Source of the DNA: Fomitopsis serialis
Lineage: Eukaryota > Basidiomycota > Agaricomycetes > Polyporales > Fomitopsidaceae
DNA length: 64,000 nt
Direction of reading: 5' to 3'
NCBI RefSeq assembly: GCF_022376445.1
Contig: NW_025955060.1
Location: 62,001 to 126,000, forward strand
The translations under genes and the position numbers were made by a program. Within the stretch, counting starts at the first letter, position 1; the number at the start of each line of letters is the position of its first letter. Below are positions 27,001 through 39,915 of this stretch, piece after piece. The notes below the pieces were generated by a model. The model saw only the letters and a program-made list of their open reading frames with translations, did no database searches and was not told the DNA's origin.

Positions 27001-27088
27001 CTTCTTCTTTATCATGGCCGGTGTGTTCGTCGCTCGGCGTCCCGGACTCGTCCTCGGCGTGCGCCTTGGCTCGTTTGCGCAGAGGCAT
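24025..27088 (-). CDS. LRO1: Phospholipid:diacylglycerol acyltransferase (PDAT, LRO1-type), 674 residues in 18 exons
   Basis: Makes triacylglycerol by moving an acyl chain from phospholipid to diacylglycerol in the ER. Exons: 27088-26945, 26875-26821, 26764-26472, 26418-26198, 26135-25989, 25935-25884, 25828-25820, 25761-25757, 25657-25603, 25550-25509, 25402-25330, 25277-25198, 25150-24959, 24901-24798, 24750-24690, 24628-24618, 24555-24261, 24210-24025. A cytosolic, charged N-terminus (MPLRKRAKAHAEDE) precedes one membrane segment at about 59-76 (FLFPLGVILGVMLGFVLI). LCAT-fold motifs: VVLVPGIIST, GLESW lid, nucleophile AAHSMGS (S300), catalytic Asp in GEGDGTVN, catalytic His in SADHVDVLG near the C-terminus. 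Exons 7 and 8 are 9 nt and 5 nt and supply VML and YF of STVMLYFFKW; exon 16 is 11 nt. Total coding length 2,025 nt. Confidence 0.9.
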
Positions 27089-27356
27089 GGGGTGGTCTGC
27101 GGCCGTGTGGAAGGGCGTCGTCGCGGTTGGGTGCGTCGTCGCGGTCGAGTGGGACTCGGAGGGCGTCGTTCGTCGCTGGCAGCTGCGGGCCGCGAGCACG
27201 ACGTCATGGGCCAGCATACGCGATCACGTGGCGCAGCGCGCGGGTTGAAGGGGAGGATTCCCACGGAGAGTCGAACCGTGTTGTTGGGACTTGTTGCGAT
27301 CCGCCGCGTTCACCAGGCCACCACCGTCCCCGCCTCTCTCGCCGCCGTTCCGCACG
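27089..27356. promoter_or_regulatory. Shared divergent promoter, PDAT / BUD4
   Basis: Only 268 bp separate the PDAT start (minus) from the BUD4 start (plus), so both promoters and 5' UTRs must overlap here. The segment is GC-rich with CpGs and no clear TATA box. Confidence 0.5.
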
Positions 27357-30300
27357 ATGAGCTCTGGCCTCCCGCTCCGCGACCGTCTCCAGTCCAACTC
27401 GCCTGACCCGCCCCCGCCTGGCAGCCCATGGCTCGGTCGTCCGACCACCCCGCTCCGTATCGCCAAGCGCGACTCGCCGCAGGGTGCCCACCTGTCCCGC
27501 CGCCAGTCATCCAGCTACAAGCATCTGCGCACCAACAATCTTGTCTCCAAGTCTCCCTTCAGGTCCCAGCTCCCCACGCCAGCCAAATTGACCCCCTCTA
27601 GACCCACACCTGCTCGACAATCTGCCGGGCTCTCTCCCTCGCCGCGTAAAGTGAGTGGCGAGAAACGTCCGCGCCCCCACTCCATGGTTGCCACCGAGAA
27701 CGAGCACCCTCTCGGCTTCAAGAGACGCCAGTCCCGGGCTTTCCAGGGCTTGCTCGAGAAGGAGCCCGTCACCAAGAGCCCCTTCAGGGTAGTCCCCCCC
27801 GAGATCGACTCCGACGACGCGCTCCCACCTCCGCTGCCTCCCAAGCTCACTCGCATCCCTGTTGCATCTGCCTCGCCCGGTCGGTCCTCGCTCGTCTCCA
27901 AGCGCCTCCATGGTCCGCGCACCGTCGGGAACGGTTCGTTCAGTCGCCGTCAACGCCGCAAAACTGTGACGTTCGACGAGCACTGCGACGTTCTCGAGTT
28001 TCACGTCGAAGAACACGAGATAGGCGAGGACGTCATATCGACCGATGAGGAGTCTGGCGACGACGAGGAGGGCGTACTGCAGCCGATAGAACCTCATCTC
28101 CTTCCGGACGCACCGTCTCCCACCAACGAAAGCTTTGACAGCTCGCACGCCGCTAATGACAGTATCACAGGGCTCGTTGAGACTCTCCTGCAAGATACGG
28201 ATGACCCGCACACCCCGCCTCGCCGCGAAAGCTCCCTCCCTCCCGACACCGACACCGAAGACGGCATTCCCTTCGGGCGCACACATCATTCCGAAAGGCT
28301 GAACGCCGCCCACCAGTCAGATCCCATCCACGACGCTTATCCTGGGCCGGAGCCCCTCGGCATGTCAACATCGACCCCTCCCCGCTCCCGATCTACGTCT
28401 CCCATTATCGATGTTGGATCGCCTTCCCGCAGCTTTAGTGGCACACCGGAACGTCCCAGTGCGAGCGAGCTTGATGAGGATGTACGCATGCTTCCACCTT
28501 CTCCCTCTCCTGCTAAACGACCGAGCAAGGCGTTCGGCGTCCCGGGCGAGCATGTCTTGGTACCGAGATTCTCGCTCGAGCAAGTGAAGCTCGGTGGCAC
28601 AACTTGTAGGTGGCGTACCAATTTTGTTGACTGCGTGCTCGCTTTGACGCGTGAAAAGCCTTCGTAGAGGATCCGTTTTCCGTGCCACACATCAAGGAGG
28701 AATCAGTGCCGCCTGAGATCTCGTTTGCGTCTGGCGGCTCGGACGACTGCATGGACCCTGCGAACTTGTCCATCGGACATTCCGAGGTTTCTTTGGAAGG
28801 CCTCGACCGTGAACAGACATCGCGCGAGGAAGATGCCACAGACGACGAAGAACTTCTCCCACCACAACCGCCGTTCTTTGCCATGAAGCAGGACGATGGC
28901 GTTGTCTCCTCGCGTACGTCGACCCCGCTGGAGCGCAGTGACTCGCACGCGTCAACGGCCCAGGACTTCAACTTTACATCGCCGATTACCTTGATGCGGT
29001 CGAGTTCGCCGCGTCGCGAGATACATATGCCGAAAGCCATTCGACCGGGAGACTCGCTCACTCCCGAGAAGATCATGTCTTCGCCCAGGGCATCTCCCAG
29101 GGCATCCTCCGCGAACGGCTCGAACACCAGCAGGCCGGCCTCGCGCAGCTGGAGCATGGATCTTGAAACGACGTCTGGCCACCCGCTGCGTGAGCAGACT
29201 CCCGGAGAGGTTGAGGACGTTGTACCGCAGAGAGAGGAGGCAACGAATGGCATCGTCCCCGAGGACGACATGAGTATGGACGAAGATCGTCGCAGCAACG
29301 CCAGCACGGTCAGCGACCACAGCGTTCGGGAGCCGCCTCCACTGAGCAGGGAGAAGAACTACACCTACGACGGCGTCATGTCCCTCGATCCCAACCCGCA
29401 GCCGATCGACCCGCCGCGCCCGAACGTCCTCATCCGTGCGCAGAGCGATGTCGAGGACCGGTCTGTGTTTCAGGGCATCCAGATGGACTTCGACCACAGC
29501 ACGTTCGGGCTCGGCCAGGACGACATGTTTGGCAGAGCAGGCTCGGCATCCAGCAGGGGCAACGTGCACTTGGGTGACGTGAGCGCGCTGGACAGGCTCA
29601 TGGAGAACGTCGCGCAGGGGTTACCCGGTGACACGGGTGCGGAGCTCCAGGCGATGCAGGTTGAGGGCGGTGTGAGAGCCCGGCGAACCCAGCTCACCTT
29701 CCCTCAGGAAACTGAAGACGGGCAAGCTGACGATGCTGCGATGGCCTCTCCCGTGCGTAAATGCTACTTGCCGTTATTCTCGTGGCGCTGACTGCCTATT
29801 CATAGACGCGAACGACCGTGAACAGCGCGCCGCCGCCTCCGCCCCCAAGGAGGCTATTCGTGCGCGGGAGGATCTGATCAAGGCGAAGAAGCGCGAGGCA
29901 AAGCGCAAGGACGAACTCGCATCGCTGGGACACTCGACTCCCAGTGCCGTACAGGCGAGGCGTGCAGGTCGCCCGAGCAGGCGCAGGAGTATGAGTACGG
30001 GCGATGCAGAGGATTTGCTCACGCGGACACCAGCGGCTCAGCGCCGAGCGGCTGCGCTGAGGTGCGAAGGCCTCCTCGACGATCTGAACATGGCGCAGGA
30101 GGACGATCCGCTTGCGGACAGTATCAACCGGGAGTTGCGCAAGCTCGAGGATCCGACCAAGAGCGTACGCCGTGCATCGTTGAATTTCCGCAACGGTACA
30201 CTGACTGCTTTTCAGAAGTATCACATTCGTCAACATCAGGAGACCATCTACGCAAGTTCCGATGCGGAGCAGATCTCTCATGTAGGCAACGCAGGTGACG

Positions 30301-31823
30301 TCAACGGGGGAAAGGCTTGGAGGATCGTGAAGCGGCCCTCCGACATGGTGGGATGCTTTGCTTGCTTTTGACGTAGCTTTGTTTTGACATGAATTGTCGC
30401 AGAACGAATACGCGAGGCAACTCAAGGAGCTACGTGCGCAGGACAAGTCAGGAAAGGCACACGGCAAGGTGTTCGTCAGAGGTAACGAGCCGTCGCTGTG
30501 TGTCGATTGCAATTATCTGACCCATCTGCTCGCCTGTCCTTAGTGACCGGTCTAAAGGGGGTTCAGGTGCCTCTTCCGCGGGAGCCAACCATCATAACGT
30601 GTACGCTGAACAACGGCATCCACTTCGTCACCACTCCGGAGTGTCGCTTGGGCAAGGATTGTCGTATCGAGCAAGAATTTGAGCTGTGCGTAATCCACTT
30701 GTCAGAAAGTTATCATGCTGATGGTTTCGCGGGCGGCGATAATCAGAATCGAGCACAGCAAGCTCGAGTTCACGCTTACGATCAAAGTTCGACGTGACCC
30801 GCATGTGGTGGCGCAGTTCAAAGCAAACACTCCGCCACCTCCTCCCGCTCCATCCGTCGCTGCTCGCCCTGTTCCGCCCCCCTCCAAAGGCGGAATGCTG
30901 AATTTCTTCCGCTCTTCGTCGCCGAAGAAGCCTGCCAGGCCAATGTCTGCCCCCGCTGTGCCTGTACCGGAGTTCAAGCTCGTTAATAACTTGGCCCGCT
31001 ACCTCAAACCTGACGGCACACTAGCTCGTGCCTTCATTTCCTTCCGTGACATCGCCCATCGATGCGATGCAACACGTTTTGAGGTCGCATATCCTCTGAT
31101 CGGGCAGCGCCTCGAATCACGGACATCCACCCGGACTTTCCAGGTGGGCGAGATTATGCTGCAGATTTTCCGGCTACCGCCTCTGCCTGGCATTCCATCT
31201 GAGCAGCTGCCGCAAAGCCTAGATGAGTGCCACAAGGGCTTACGCCATTGCAACTGGCACAAGCAGACGTATTTCGAGGGCACGTTGACGCAGTCTGGAG
31301 GCGATTGTATGGTGAGTTCTCGAGCAGTCTCGTTGGACAGGTGCTGACGGACTGATTCTAGTCTTGGCGTCGACGGCATTTGAGACTGGTCGGCGCGAAC
31401 CTGGTTGCGTACAACGATGTCACGAAGAAGGTAACGGCAACTATTGACCTGCGCAAAGCTGTGTCGGTGGAGGATGACGACGTGGCGAAGAACGCTCTCA
31501 GTCCCCAGTCGGGAGTGAGCAACCGCAGTCGACATGTAGACGAACTTGACATTCCATATGGTGTTGAGCGGTCTTTCCGGCTTGTTTTCCTCCACGACCA
31601 AGAGATCACCTTCTTCGCTGACACGGAGGAGGAGAAGAGCAGATGGTATGTGTTCTACTATCAAGGGTACAAAGCATCTCACACGCAGTAATGCAGGGTT
31701 GAGACACTGCGAGCTCTTGTGGGGCGGGTGCCGCAGAATCCACTGTGGGCGGAGATGTTGTGGCAGAGACAAGAAGCTGGGAAGCACACACAGGGCCATG
31801 GTGTTCTTGCACTACATCATTAA
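27357..31823 (+). CDS. BUD4: BUD4/anillin-type protein with C-terminal PH domain, 1,357 residues
   Basis: Septin-associated landmark/scaffold at the division site. Exons 27357-28605, 28659-29756, 29806-30347, 30403-30481, 30544-30685, 30759-31311, 31362-31645, 31697-31823. The N-terminal about 880 residues are disordered, Ser/Pro-rich with many SP/TP sites (PPPPGSPWLGRPTTPLR). A basic helical stretch follows (EDLIKAKKREAKRKDELAS). The conserved anillin-homology region begins near VFVRVTGLKGVQVPLP and continues through EFELKLEFTLTIKVRRDP and FQVGEIMLQIFRLPPLPG. The PH domain starts at SWRRRHLRLVGANLVAY (about 1,222) and includes YGVERSFRLVFLHDQEITFF before WVETLRALVGRVP. ATG 27357 is the first in frame. 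The stop (31,821-31,823) lies about 30-40 bp before the CpG-poor repeat block begins. Confidence 0.87.
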
Positions 31824-32129
31824 GTGCCATGACTTGTCCCTTATCCTATCTATAGCTTTCGACCTTCACTGTTCTGTGTTAGTAGCTTCATTGCCCAAGC
31901 TGTCTATTATATGACATTATAGGTGTAGATTGTAGCAGTTGCATCTGATGTGACTTACACCAATCACTTAGTTGATGTCAATGTACATGAACTATTGATC
32001 TTTATAATAGTCATGAATTTGCTAAGGACTCAACAGCTGTATTCTGCCTCAATGTGTGTGTGCACTTAACATCTGTTTTGTTGAGTAAATCTGATGCCCA
32101 ATCTTCCATATTGCAAAAGAGTCAGACAG

Positions 32130-32250
32130 TGTTTGCCAAATTGGGCAAGTGATCAAAAACCTAAGCAAAAGAGCTGAGATCACTTGAAAAGGGAAATTTG
32201 TCAGCATGCTGGTGAATGGGAGTGCTTCAAAACCCCTTGAGCAACTGCAT
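32130..32250. repeat. Dispersed module A, decayed copy
   Basis: aagagctgagatcacttgaa ... gggagtgcttcaaaacccct resembles the flanks of the modules at 33,420-33,700, 43,840-44,100 and 44,870-45,130. No CpG left. Confidence 0.5.
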
Positions 32251-33002
32251 CAGTTGATAAACCATTATTATGAGGCATCTTGAATGTACATTTCATATTT
32301 TCTCTTTGATGACATTCTTGCTATTTTGCAAATTAGTTGGTGATGACATGTTTTACACATGTTTTGCACAACTACAATTCACAATGTTCTGTCCTGCATA
32401 AGTCATGAATGTGGCCATGGATGCCCATACTTGTATAGATATTCTTGATGTACTTGACAAGGAGATTTGTGCCTCACATGTAGGAACTGGAACCCTGTGT
32501 CAGACAAGCTACTGAGTCTATCAGGATCAGAGTAGGTATGAGTACAATGAACATCTTACTTCAGTTGTGTAGGATACCCAACTGAGGAAAGAGAGAAGAG
32601 TGGGTGGGAAACAAATGTGACCACCGGTATCATGTGTGGCAGGTGGGGGATCACACTGTGTCCCAACACCACAGTTAGTTTGTCAAAAGCTTGAGGTTAT
32701 GCAATGCTGTGCACAAGGGGCATGCTCAGCACAGATGCTCACCTAGGCATGGAAAAAGAGCTGCAAATGAACTTGGAATATGTACCCATGATATAGCTTG
32801 CACTATGGCATGCACCCCAGGTCTATTTTGGTGGCAGTATGCTGTTTTACAACATTGCAGGCCAGTGTCTTGATACTCAAGCAATTTTAATGGGTGCTTG
32901 TACTACAATACCTACCCAAATGCAAACTTACATGGCATTACCAATCATTGGAGTTTGCACAAAGTGCAAACAAGAGGCAAGCCACTTGCACCACATGCTG
33001 CA

Positions 33003-33210
33003 TACATTATGACTCCTGAGGTATGAAGGAATCATTCTTATGACTGGAGGGAATGTAACACTTAGTGTGGAGCCCAATGTGGCAGGTTTTTCCCTCAGCA
33101 CATGTGACTGTTTGAGTGCCAGATAAGCAGAGATAAGGAACAGGTACTATGCTATCATTAGCTGAGTTTCAATTTACAGACTCCCAGATGCCATAGATCC
33201 CTGCATGTTA
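33003..33210 (+). repeat. Copy of the 6.2-kb element's terminal repeat
   Basis: tgaggtatgaaggaatcatt and about 190 bp following match the outer terminal repeat at 51,203 closely. A copy in inverted orientation with a similar terminus lies at about 45,830-46,160, so these could be the two ends of one old element filled by later insertions. Confidence 0.6.
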
Positions 33211-33419
33211 TTTTCAGCTTGTAGGGCTTTGCAGTAAGGGCAGTAAATGTGAAACAACACTTGTACATATGCCTTTCCATCACTTGCCATGGTCAGTACA
33301 CTGTGAACAAGCACTGAAATACCTAATTTGGACCTCCATACCTGTGTGCATGGTGCATTGCATGAGAATCAATATTGTGAGATTTTTCCAGCTCTAGTAA
33401 GAGTCCAGAGAGTGCTGCT

Positions 33420-33700
33420 GACCACATTAGGCAAGCCATCAAAGAACTCAGCATGGGGAGCTGAGATTGAATGATTCCCTTAAAAGGCAAGGTTTGTCAC
33501 TGGTTCAACCAGTGACAGTGCTCCAAAATCCCTTTTGGGTGAGCTGAGTTGCACACAAATGCAGGGCTGCATTCATCTACAAGTCTGCTTTGGCAACAGG
33601 CACTTAATGGGTGCTTAGTAAGTGATCTAAGTGCAGACTGTTACTGTCCTTAACTGGGGTTGTATAGACTCAGAAAAAAGCGGAATATTCATACAATATT
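33420..33700. repeat. Dispersed module A
   Basis: Shares the order (agctgagattga..., gctccaaaatccc..., gtgcttagtaag..., agtgcagactgttactg, gactcagaaaaaagcggaa) with the copies at 43,840 and 44,870. The central hairpin seen in those copies is not preserved here. Confidence 0.6.
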
Positions 33701-35149
33701 CAGAATGAACCAGGCAACATGCTTATAGTCTTCTGTGATACAATTGTTGCATCAGCTAGGGCAGTATACTCAATATCAAGGTGAAATTCACATTCAGGAA
33801 CTCATGCAAGCCTATTACCAAGCTTCAGGCAGTGTCTCTGCAGCACATGCAGCACAGAAAGCTTGACATCATAGTAGCATGAATACATATGTATGGATGG
33901 CCATTATGTATCCCCAGATTGTGTCTATGTGCAAGATAAAGCCTGTCATAGTGGAACTGCCATATAGAGTAGGTCTCCTACCCAAAGAGGAATTAGGGCA
34001 AGAAATGGGGTGTATGGAGCCCACAAAAATACAGAAAATCTCTCAAATATATGGAAGCACCAGGGAGAAGTATATGAGTGCTTAGGATTCTCATGGACAT
34101 CAATACATTGTGTAGATGGACACCAATCTATTAAAAGAGGCCCAAATGGCTCAGTGTTGCTGCTTTTGGCTGTATTACAGTATCAGCGGAGCTGTACAGT
34201 GTCAGAGCCACATATATACATGGTCACATGCATATGGAACAGATCTGAGGCACAAATAGGCACTGTGACATCTGCAGAGGCACATGTGGATTTTTTTATT
34301 TCGCATTTTCTGGACCAGCCAGCCACTCTAGCTACTCAATAATGATAGTGTATACTCTCTGAATGAAGGGCTATCAGATAGGTATACTATGTGCACTACA
34401 ATTTGTTACTATGGACTATGGGGCAGATTTAAATGTGAGCACTAGCAGCAGTGTGCTGCTTGGTTGCCAGTCATGTGATATGCTCACCAGTTGCCATATG
34501 GGGTGCCACTCGAAGCCTTTCTTGGGCCCTCACCCCAGGACAAAGCACACCACAGCATCTGTTTGGTGATGTTGATGCAAGTCACACCATCTGAGAGTCT
34601 GAAATTGTTGAACTCTGCTTACTGACCATAACAAATGTTGACTATACATGACAAGCTGAGGGCAAATGACTGTACCTGTGGGAAGGAACTGTTGCATTGG
34701 GTGCCACTGGAAGTGTTTCAGGTCCATCCATCACAAGAATGATAGTGTCACATGAGCTACTTAAAATACCAATGAAGGCTTATGAAGGCATGAGACAAAC
34801 CTTCACTGAGATCATGCAGCCTACATTGGCTGCTCTGACTCCAAGCCACTCAGAACCTGCACACCAGCATGAACCCTTTGTATTTGACTCAGGCTTAATA
34901 TCTATTACATGCCCACATTATTTCATTCGGTACATAGTGATGACATCTGTGACTGGGTCTGTTTGGAAGAGCTTGAGCCCAATGGCAAAGAGAGTGATGT
35001 CAATAGGAAAGTTGTTTCTCTGTGTTCACTGGGTGTTTAGGTGTACACAAGCTTATACAGTTTTTTTGTGGGAAACCAAAGGTTCACTATAGGTGTTTAG
35101 GAGTGTGTATGGGAGTTGGGAGTATTTTTATATGTTTTCTGGGATGGTT

Positions 35150-36208
35150 CAAGATATACTGAGACAATACTTCCAAATGAAGACTTGCTCAGTGAGAGTG
35201 ATAGCATTTAGTAATGTGCTATGAGACAAACTACTGATTGTTGGAACTGAAGATACTATCAGAGGTCTCACACTGTGTGAGATACTGCCTCAAATAGTAA
35301 CTGATTGACTTAGAAAGGTGACTGCAGATCTCACACCAGATGTCTGAGAGGGTACTACTGGGATTGCATGTCTTTGCCTGCAAAAACACAGGACTTTATG
35401 TACACTTTGTGAACTGCTTAATAAGCAGCTGAGTAAGATAATGAGTAAGCAAGCTCTTAGATTAACCAATAAAATCCTATCATGTGATCAATATCATCCA
35501 ACTTGCCAACCAAACCCATGATTCCATCCATTGTGGCCTGATCTCCAGTAAATATGAATGCTCTTGGAATTGCTGACAAAGCACAATAAAAATGAGTAAG
35601 TGCTGCTGAATGTCATGGACTGGATCTAGGCACTCAGCTGACTTTGATCTGAGTTCAAATCTTCAGCCACTGGTCTCTAATGTGCATACACACCACCACT
35701 GCAAACCACACTCTATCCACACTTGACCACCCTATGCTGCCTTCCCATGACATTCTGTTCAAACATCTTCTTGTTGGGACATGTGGGGTGAGGTCACTGA
35801 TGGGGAGGGTGCCTTAGTGTGTCATTGCTAAACTTTCTCTCCCTTCCTTCTCTAACCCTTTCTTTTCTCAGCAGCAGGCTCAACAACAATGGCCCACCTC
35901 ATTGGTTCTCTGCCTGTCTTTGCTGGCACAACATTATATGCCATTTCTTATTTTCCTTGTTCTTCAATGAACATATGTCTTTTAGATGTGTTGAAGAATG
36001 GCCTGAATGGCCTGGCTGCTACAAAGTGGTCCAAAGGTACTATGCAGATAGGATGTTTGTCTTGCATACCACCTTTGTTTCTTTTGAATTCAATCTCCCT
36101 GATCCAGCCCTTGACAATCTTTTGGCCCATTTTGACATGGTAGAGCAATGTGACCATCTCATTTAGCTTTGTTGTTGTCATCCTGTTGTGACACTCTCAC
36201 ATTCAATA
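35150..36208 (+). repeat. Left 1,059-bp inverted repeat
   Basis: Pairs with 38,450-39,508. Differences are very few; one is left cctgttgtgac against right-arm cctgtcgtgac, a CpG lost only on the left. Confidence 0.8.
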
Positions 36209-38449
36209 TCATTTGGTCTTTCCATTGGCCATTAACACATGCAAAATGATATGGATGTGTGACAGCAAGTAGCACAATCTATGTGACCATGACTTTGCTA
36301 TCATACAATCCACCCATGCAATATGTCCAATATGTCCCCACCATTGAACACATTTATGTGCCAATTGCGGAGTTATCACACTACTTGAAGGTTATGGTTG
36401 GCATGCTCTTCACATGCCATCTTGCAGACACCAATATTAGTTGAGAATGCTTTGGGGCTAGGTATCATGTGATATTATGTAACATCCACATCAGAAGCAA
36501 CTGCAGAACCTCTCCCAGGATAAGCACATTCTCATCTCAGGCCCCCATGGGTGCCCTGCTTGTAACTGAGCACTGGACATGCATCATTGTCATCTTCAGA
36601 CACCTGAACTCCCCTTGGTGACCACTGACAGGTGTTACAATGTGCAGACAAAATTGTATGCACTTTGTCTTCACTCACACTGGAGCCCTCATGTCCATGC
36701 ATCACTGCTTGTCTCTCCATCCCCCATTCCTCAGCCTGATTGCAAACACTTGTGTGTTGGCTGCCCTCTCTCTGAGTTTCCTAAGTTAATTATGCCAGCA
36801 CTTGATCCAACAAAGTGTGTCCTGGTCCATTGTTGACAACATGCCTTGTAGTAATAATTTGGAGGAGGAGGGTGAAATGGACATTCCCCTGGCCCTTCAG
36901 AAGAACATGAATGCTGGCTTCTACTACTTGTATGCACACATCAACCGACACCTGTGTTGTGCTGACTGGCTCTGTGGTTTTCTGTGGGCAGCAGGAACAA
37001 CACAGAAAACAACAACTGGTCAATGGAACCTCACAAGAGAATCATTAACACTGCAATGTGAGTTTAATACTTTGGTTGTCCATGTCTTTGTCAATTGTCA
37101 AGGCTAACTGTCACCCTGGTGTGAACAGAGACCACAAGGAGCTGGACTGCACACTCACTGGTGTGACAAGCCCTTCAATCTCAACATCATCCCTCTTAGC
37201 TTTACCAAGGATGAGCCAACAGACCAGATGGAGGTGCCATTCATAGCATGCACAGCCTCTGCAGACTGGAACATGATGGAATGGACCACTGTGGATGTGG
37301 ACAATGACATTGTTGTTGAGTGTGACAATCAGGGCCTGCACTGGTGAGGTGGGCTGCACTATCTTGACTGTAGTATGTTCATGCCTTGCATGCATGGCCT
37401 TCCCATTGCCTTGCCACATGCAAACTTGGTTCTAGAACCCTGTGTGGAGAGCCCAAACATTGACCTGTGGTCCTCACAGGTCCACAATCCCTTTTCACAT
37501 CAGATGCAGCCCACTGCTTGTCAGCAAGGGGTTTGCACATGAATGATGACCCAAGCTCTCAGTGATGCATGGGATTGCTTGAGTGCACCCCACTCTGTGC
37601 ACACAACCCTCACCAGCCAACCAGGCTTGCTTCCCCACAACCACCTGAGAATGTTGCTAGAGAACCCCAGCATCTCCTGTGAGCTTTGTGTGGGAACATC
37701 TCTTTGTGGTGAACTTTGACAACATACCTCTGAATGTTTGTGCTGGAAAGTGAGCAGATGTCCACTTTAGTCAGGCTACATGTTATACTCACCATTTGGC
37801 AGTCGAGTCTCCTGTATCAGATCATCATTCAGACTATTGCACAATCACTTAGCACAGACACTCAGCTGTCACTGCAGCAGCATCTTGTGGGATTTGAGTT
37901 GGAGGTGTGTGTTGATCATATGAATATGCAACTGCTGCCTAATATTAAACATAAAAAATCAGAATGATAAAACATATTGTTTTATGACCTGGCAATATGT
38001 TGCAGGCTTTTCTGGAGGTGTACAATTGGACAACCTTCCCCATCTCAACTATGCTGGCCAAGGTGTACTCAGACTTTCAAATGGCAATCAGCAAAGGGAA
38101 TATCATCCCTCCAATGCAGACTGAGCATGTTGCAATTCTCAATTGATGTCTTGTGTATGCATACACTGGCAGCAGAAAGATCCTCATGAAGTTCCCAATG
38201 GACCTGCTCCTGATTACCTGCCATCTGCACCATTCAATGATTCCACAGTTCATTCTCATCGAATCTGGAGTTTTGCATATCAATACTGAAACCTTGGAAT
38301 GATTATCAATGATAATAGGAACCTATCCAACTGGGAAGAAATGCAGAACAATGGCCTGGCAGGCTCCACACCAGATGCAATGGGCAATATTCTGGCTCCT
38401 GTTCCAAAATGAAGAAAGCAAGATGGAAGAGCAGCAGAGTGGCAGCCAT

Positions 38450-39508
38450 TATTGAATGTGAGAGTGTCACGACAGGATGACAACAACAAAACTAAATGAG
38501 ATGGTCACATTGCTCTACCATGTCAAAATGGGCCAAAAGATGGTCAAGGGCTGGATCAGGGAGATTGAATTCAAAAGAAACAAAGGTGGTATGCAAGACA
38601 AACATCCTATCTGCATAGTACCTTTGGACCACTTTGTAGCAGCCAGGCCATTCAGGCCATTCTTCAACACATCTAAAAGACATATGTTCATTGAAGAACA
38701 AGGAAAATAAGAAATGGCATATAATGTTGTGCCAGCAAAGACAGGCAGAGAACCAATGAGGTGGGCCATTGTTGTTGAGCCTGCTGCTGAGAAAAGAAAG
38801 GGTTAGAGAAGGAAGGGAGAGAAAGTTTAGCAATGACACACTAAGGCACCCTCCCCATCAGTGACCTCACCCCACATGTCCCAACAAGAAGATGTTTGAA
38901 CAGAATGTCATGGGAAGGCAGCATAGGGTGGTCAAGTGTGGATAGAGTGTGGTTTGCAGTGGTGGTGTGTATGCACATTAGAGACCAGTGGCTGAAGATT
39001 TGAACTCAGATCAAAGTCAGCTGAGTGCCTAGATCCAGTCCATGACATTCAGCAGCACTTACTCATTTTTATTGTGCTTTGTCAGCAATTCCAAGAGCAT
39101 TCATATTTACTGGAGATCAGGCCACAATGGATGGAATCATGGGTTTGGTTGGCAAGTTGGATGATATTGATCACATGATAGGATTTTATTGGTTAATCTA
39201 AGAGCTTGCTTACTCATTATCTTACTCAGCTGCTTATTAAGCAGTTCACAAAGTGTACATAAAGTCCTGTGTTTTTGCAGGCAAAGACATGCAATCCCAG
39301 TAGTACCCTCTCAGACATCTGGTGTGAGATCTGCAGTCACCTTTCTAAGTCAATCAGTTACTATTTGAGGCAGTATCTCACACAGTGTGAGACCTCTGAT
39401 AGTATCTTCAGTTCCAACAATCAGTAGTTTGTCTCATAGCACATTACTAAATGCTATCACTCTCACTGAGCAAGTCTTCATTTGGAAGTATTGTCTCAGT
39501 ACATCTTG
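38450..39508 (-). repeat. Right 1,059-bp inverted repeat
   Basis: Inverse copy of 35,150-36,208, retaining one CpG that the left copy has lost. Confidence 0.8.
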
Positions 39509-39854
39509 TACACATTGTTAAACTAATGGATAATCATTGCTGTTCAGCAAGAATGCTCAAGTTTGGACAATCCTGGAATGGAGATGACCACATGATTCCT
39601 TCAGGTATGAAATCCATGAGTAAACCAAGGTAAATTGCACCCAATATGCCCCGCTGCTTTGGTGACCTTTTTGGGATTTGAATTTAATTCTCATCAAAAC
39701 AACTGGAACAAGCCTAGTCAGGAACATGACAGTGAGTACTTAGCACCCTTTGGACTGCAATTGGGATGTCTCATGTGGGTCCAGAAAATCCACAAAAGCA
39801 CACTGCAACATGCAGCAACATCAAATAAATCAGCAGGTCTCATTGCAGTGCTGG

Positions 39855-39915
39855 TAAAATTGAGACTTGCTGGGGAGAGAGGGCCATAGCTGGCAGTACG
39901 ATCCCTTTGGTAGGA
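39855..39915. repeat. Dispersed module B
   Basis: acttgctggggagag, then ggccatagctggcagtacga; similar runs at 51,965-52,010 and 54,170-54,215 (gggccatgcatggcaatacg). Confidence 0.55.

Larger units (their letters stand above)
35150..39508. mobile_element. 4.36-kb element with 1,059-bp terminal inverted repeats
   Basis: Left arm 35,150-36,208 and right arm 38,450-39,508 are inverted copies of equal length, nearly identical base for base, including 100+ residue open frames repeated on opposite strands. Outermost shared bases are caagat, then tactgagacaatacttcc. TA flanks ctgagac on both sides, so a TA target site is possible but not proven. The 2.2-kb interior (36,209-38,449) has stretches that read like a decayed protein (for example DWNMMEWTTVDVDNDIVVE near 37,265), interrupted by stops. 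Superfamily not identified. Confidence 0.75.

Noticed and set aside
27507..28313. 268-residue minus-strand open frame inside BUD4
   Set aside because: Antisense shadow of a GC-rich exon.
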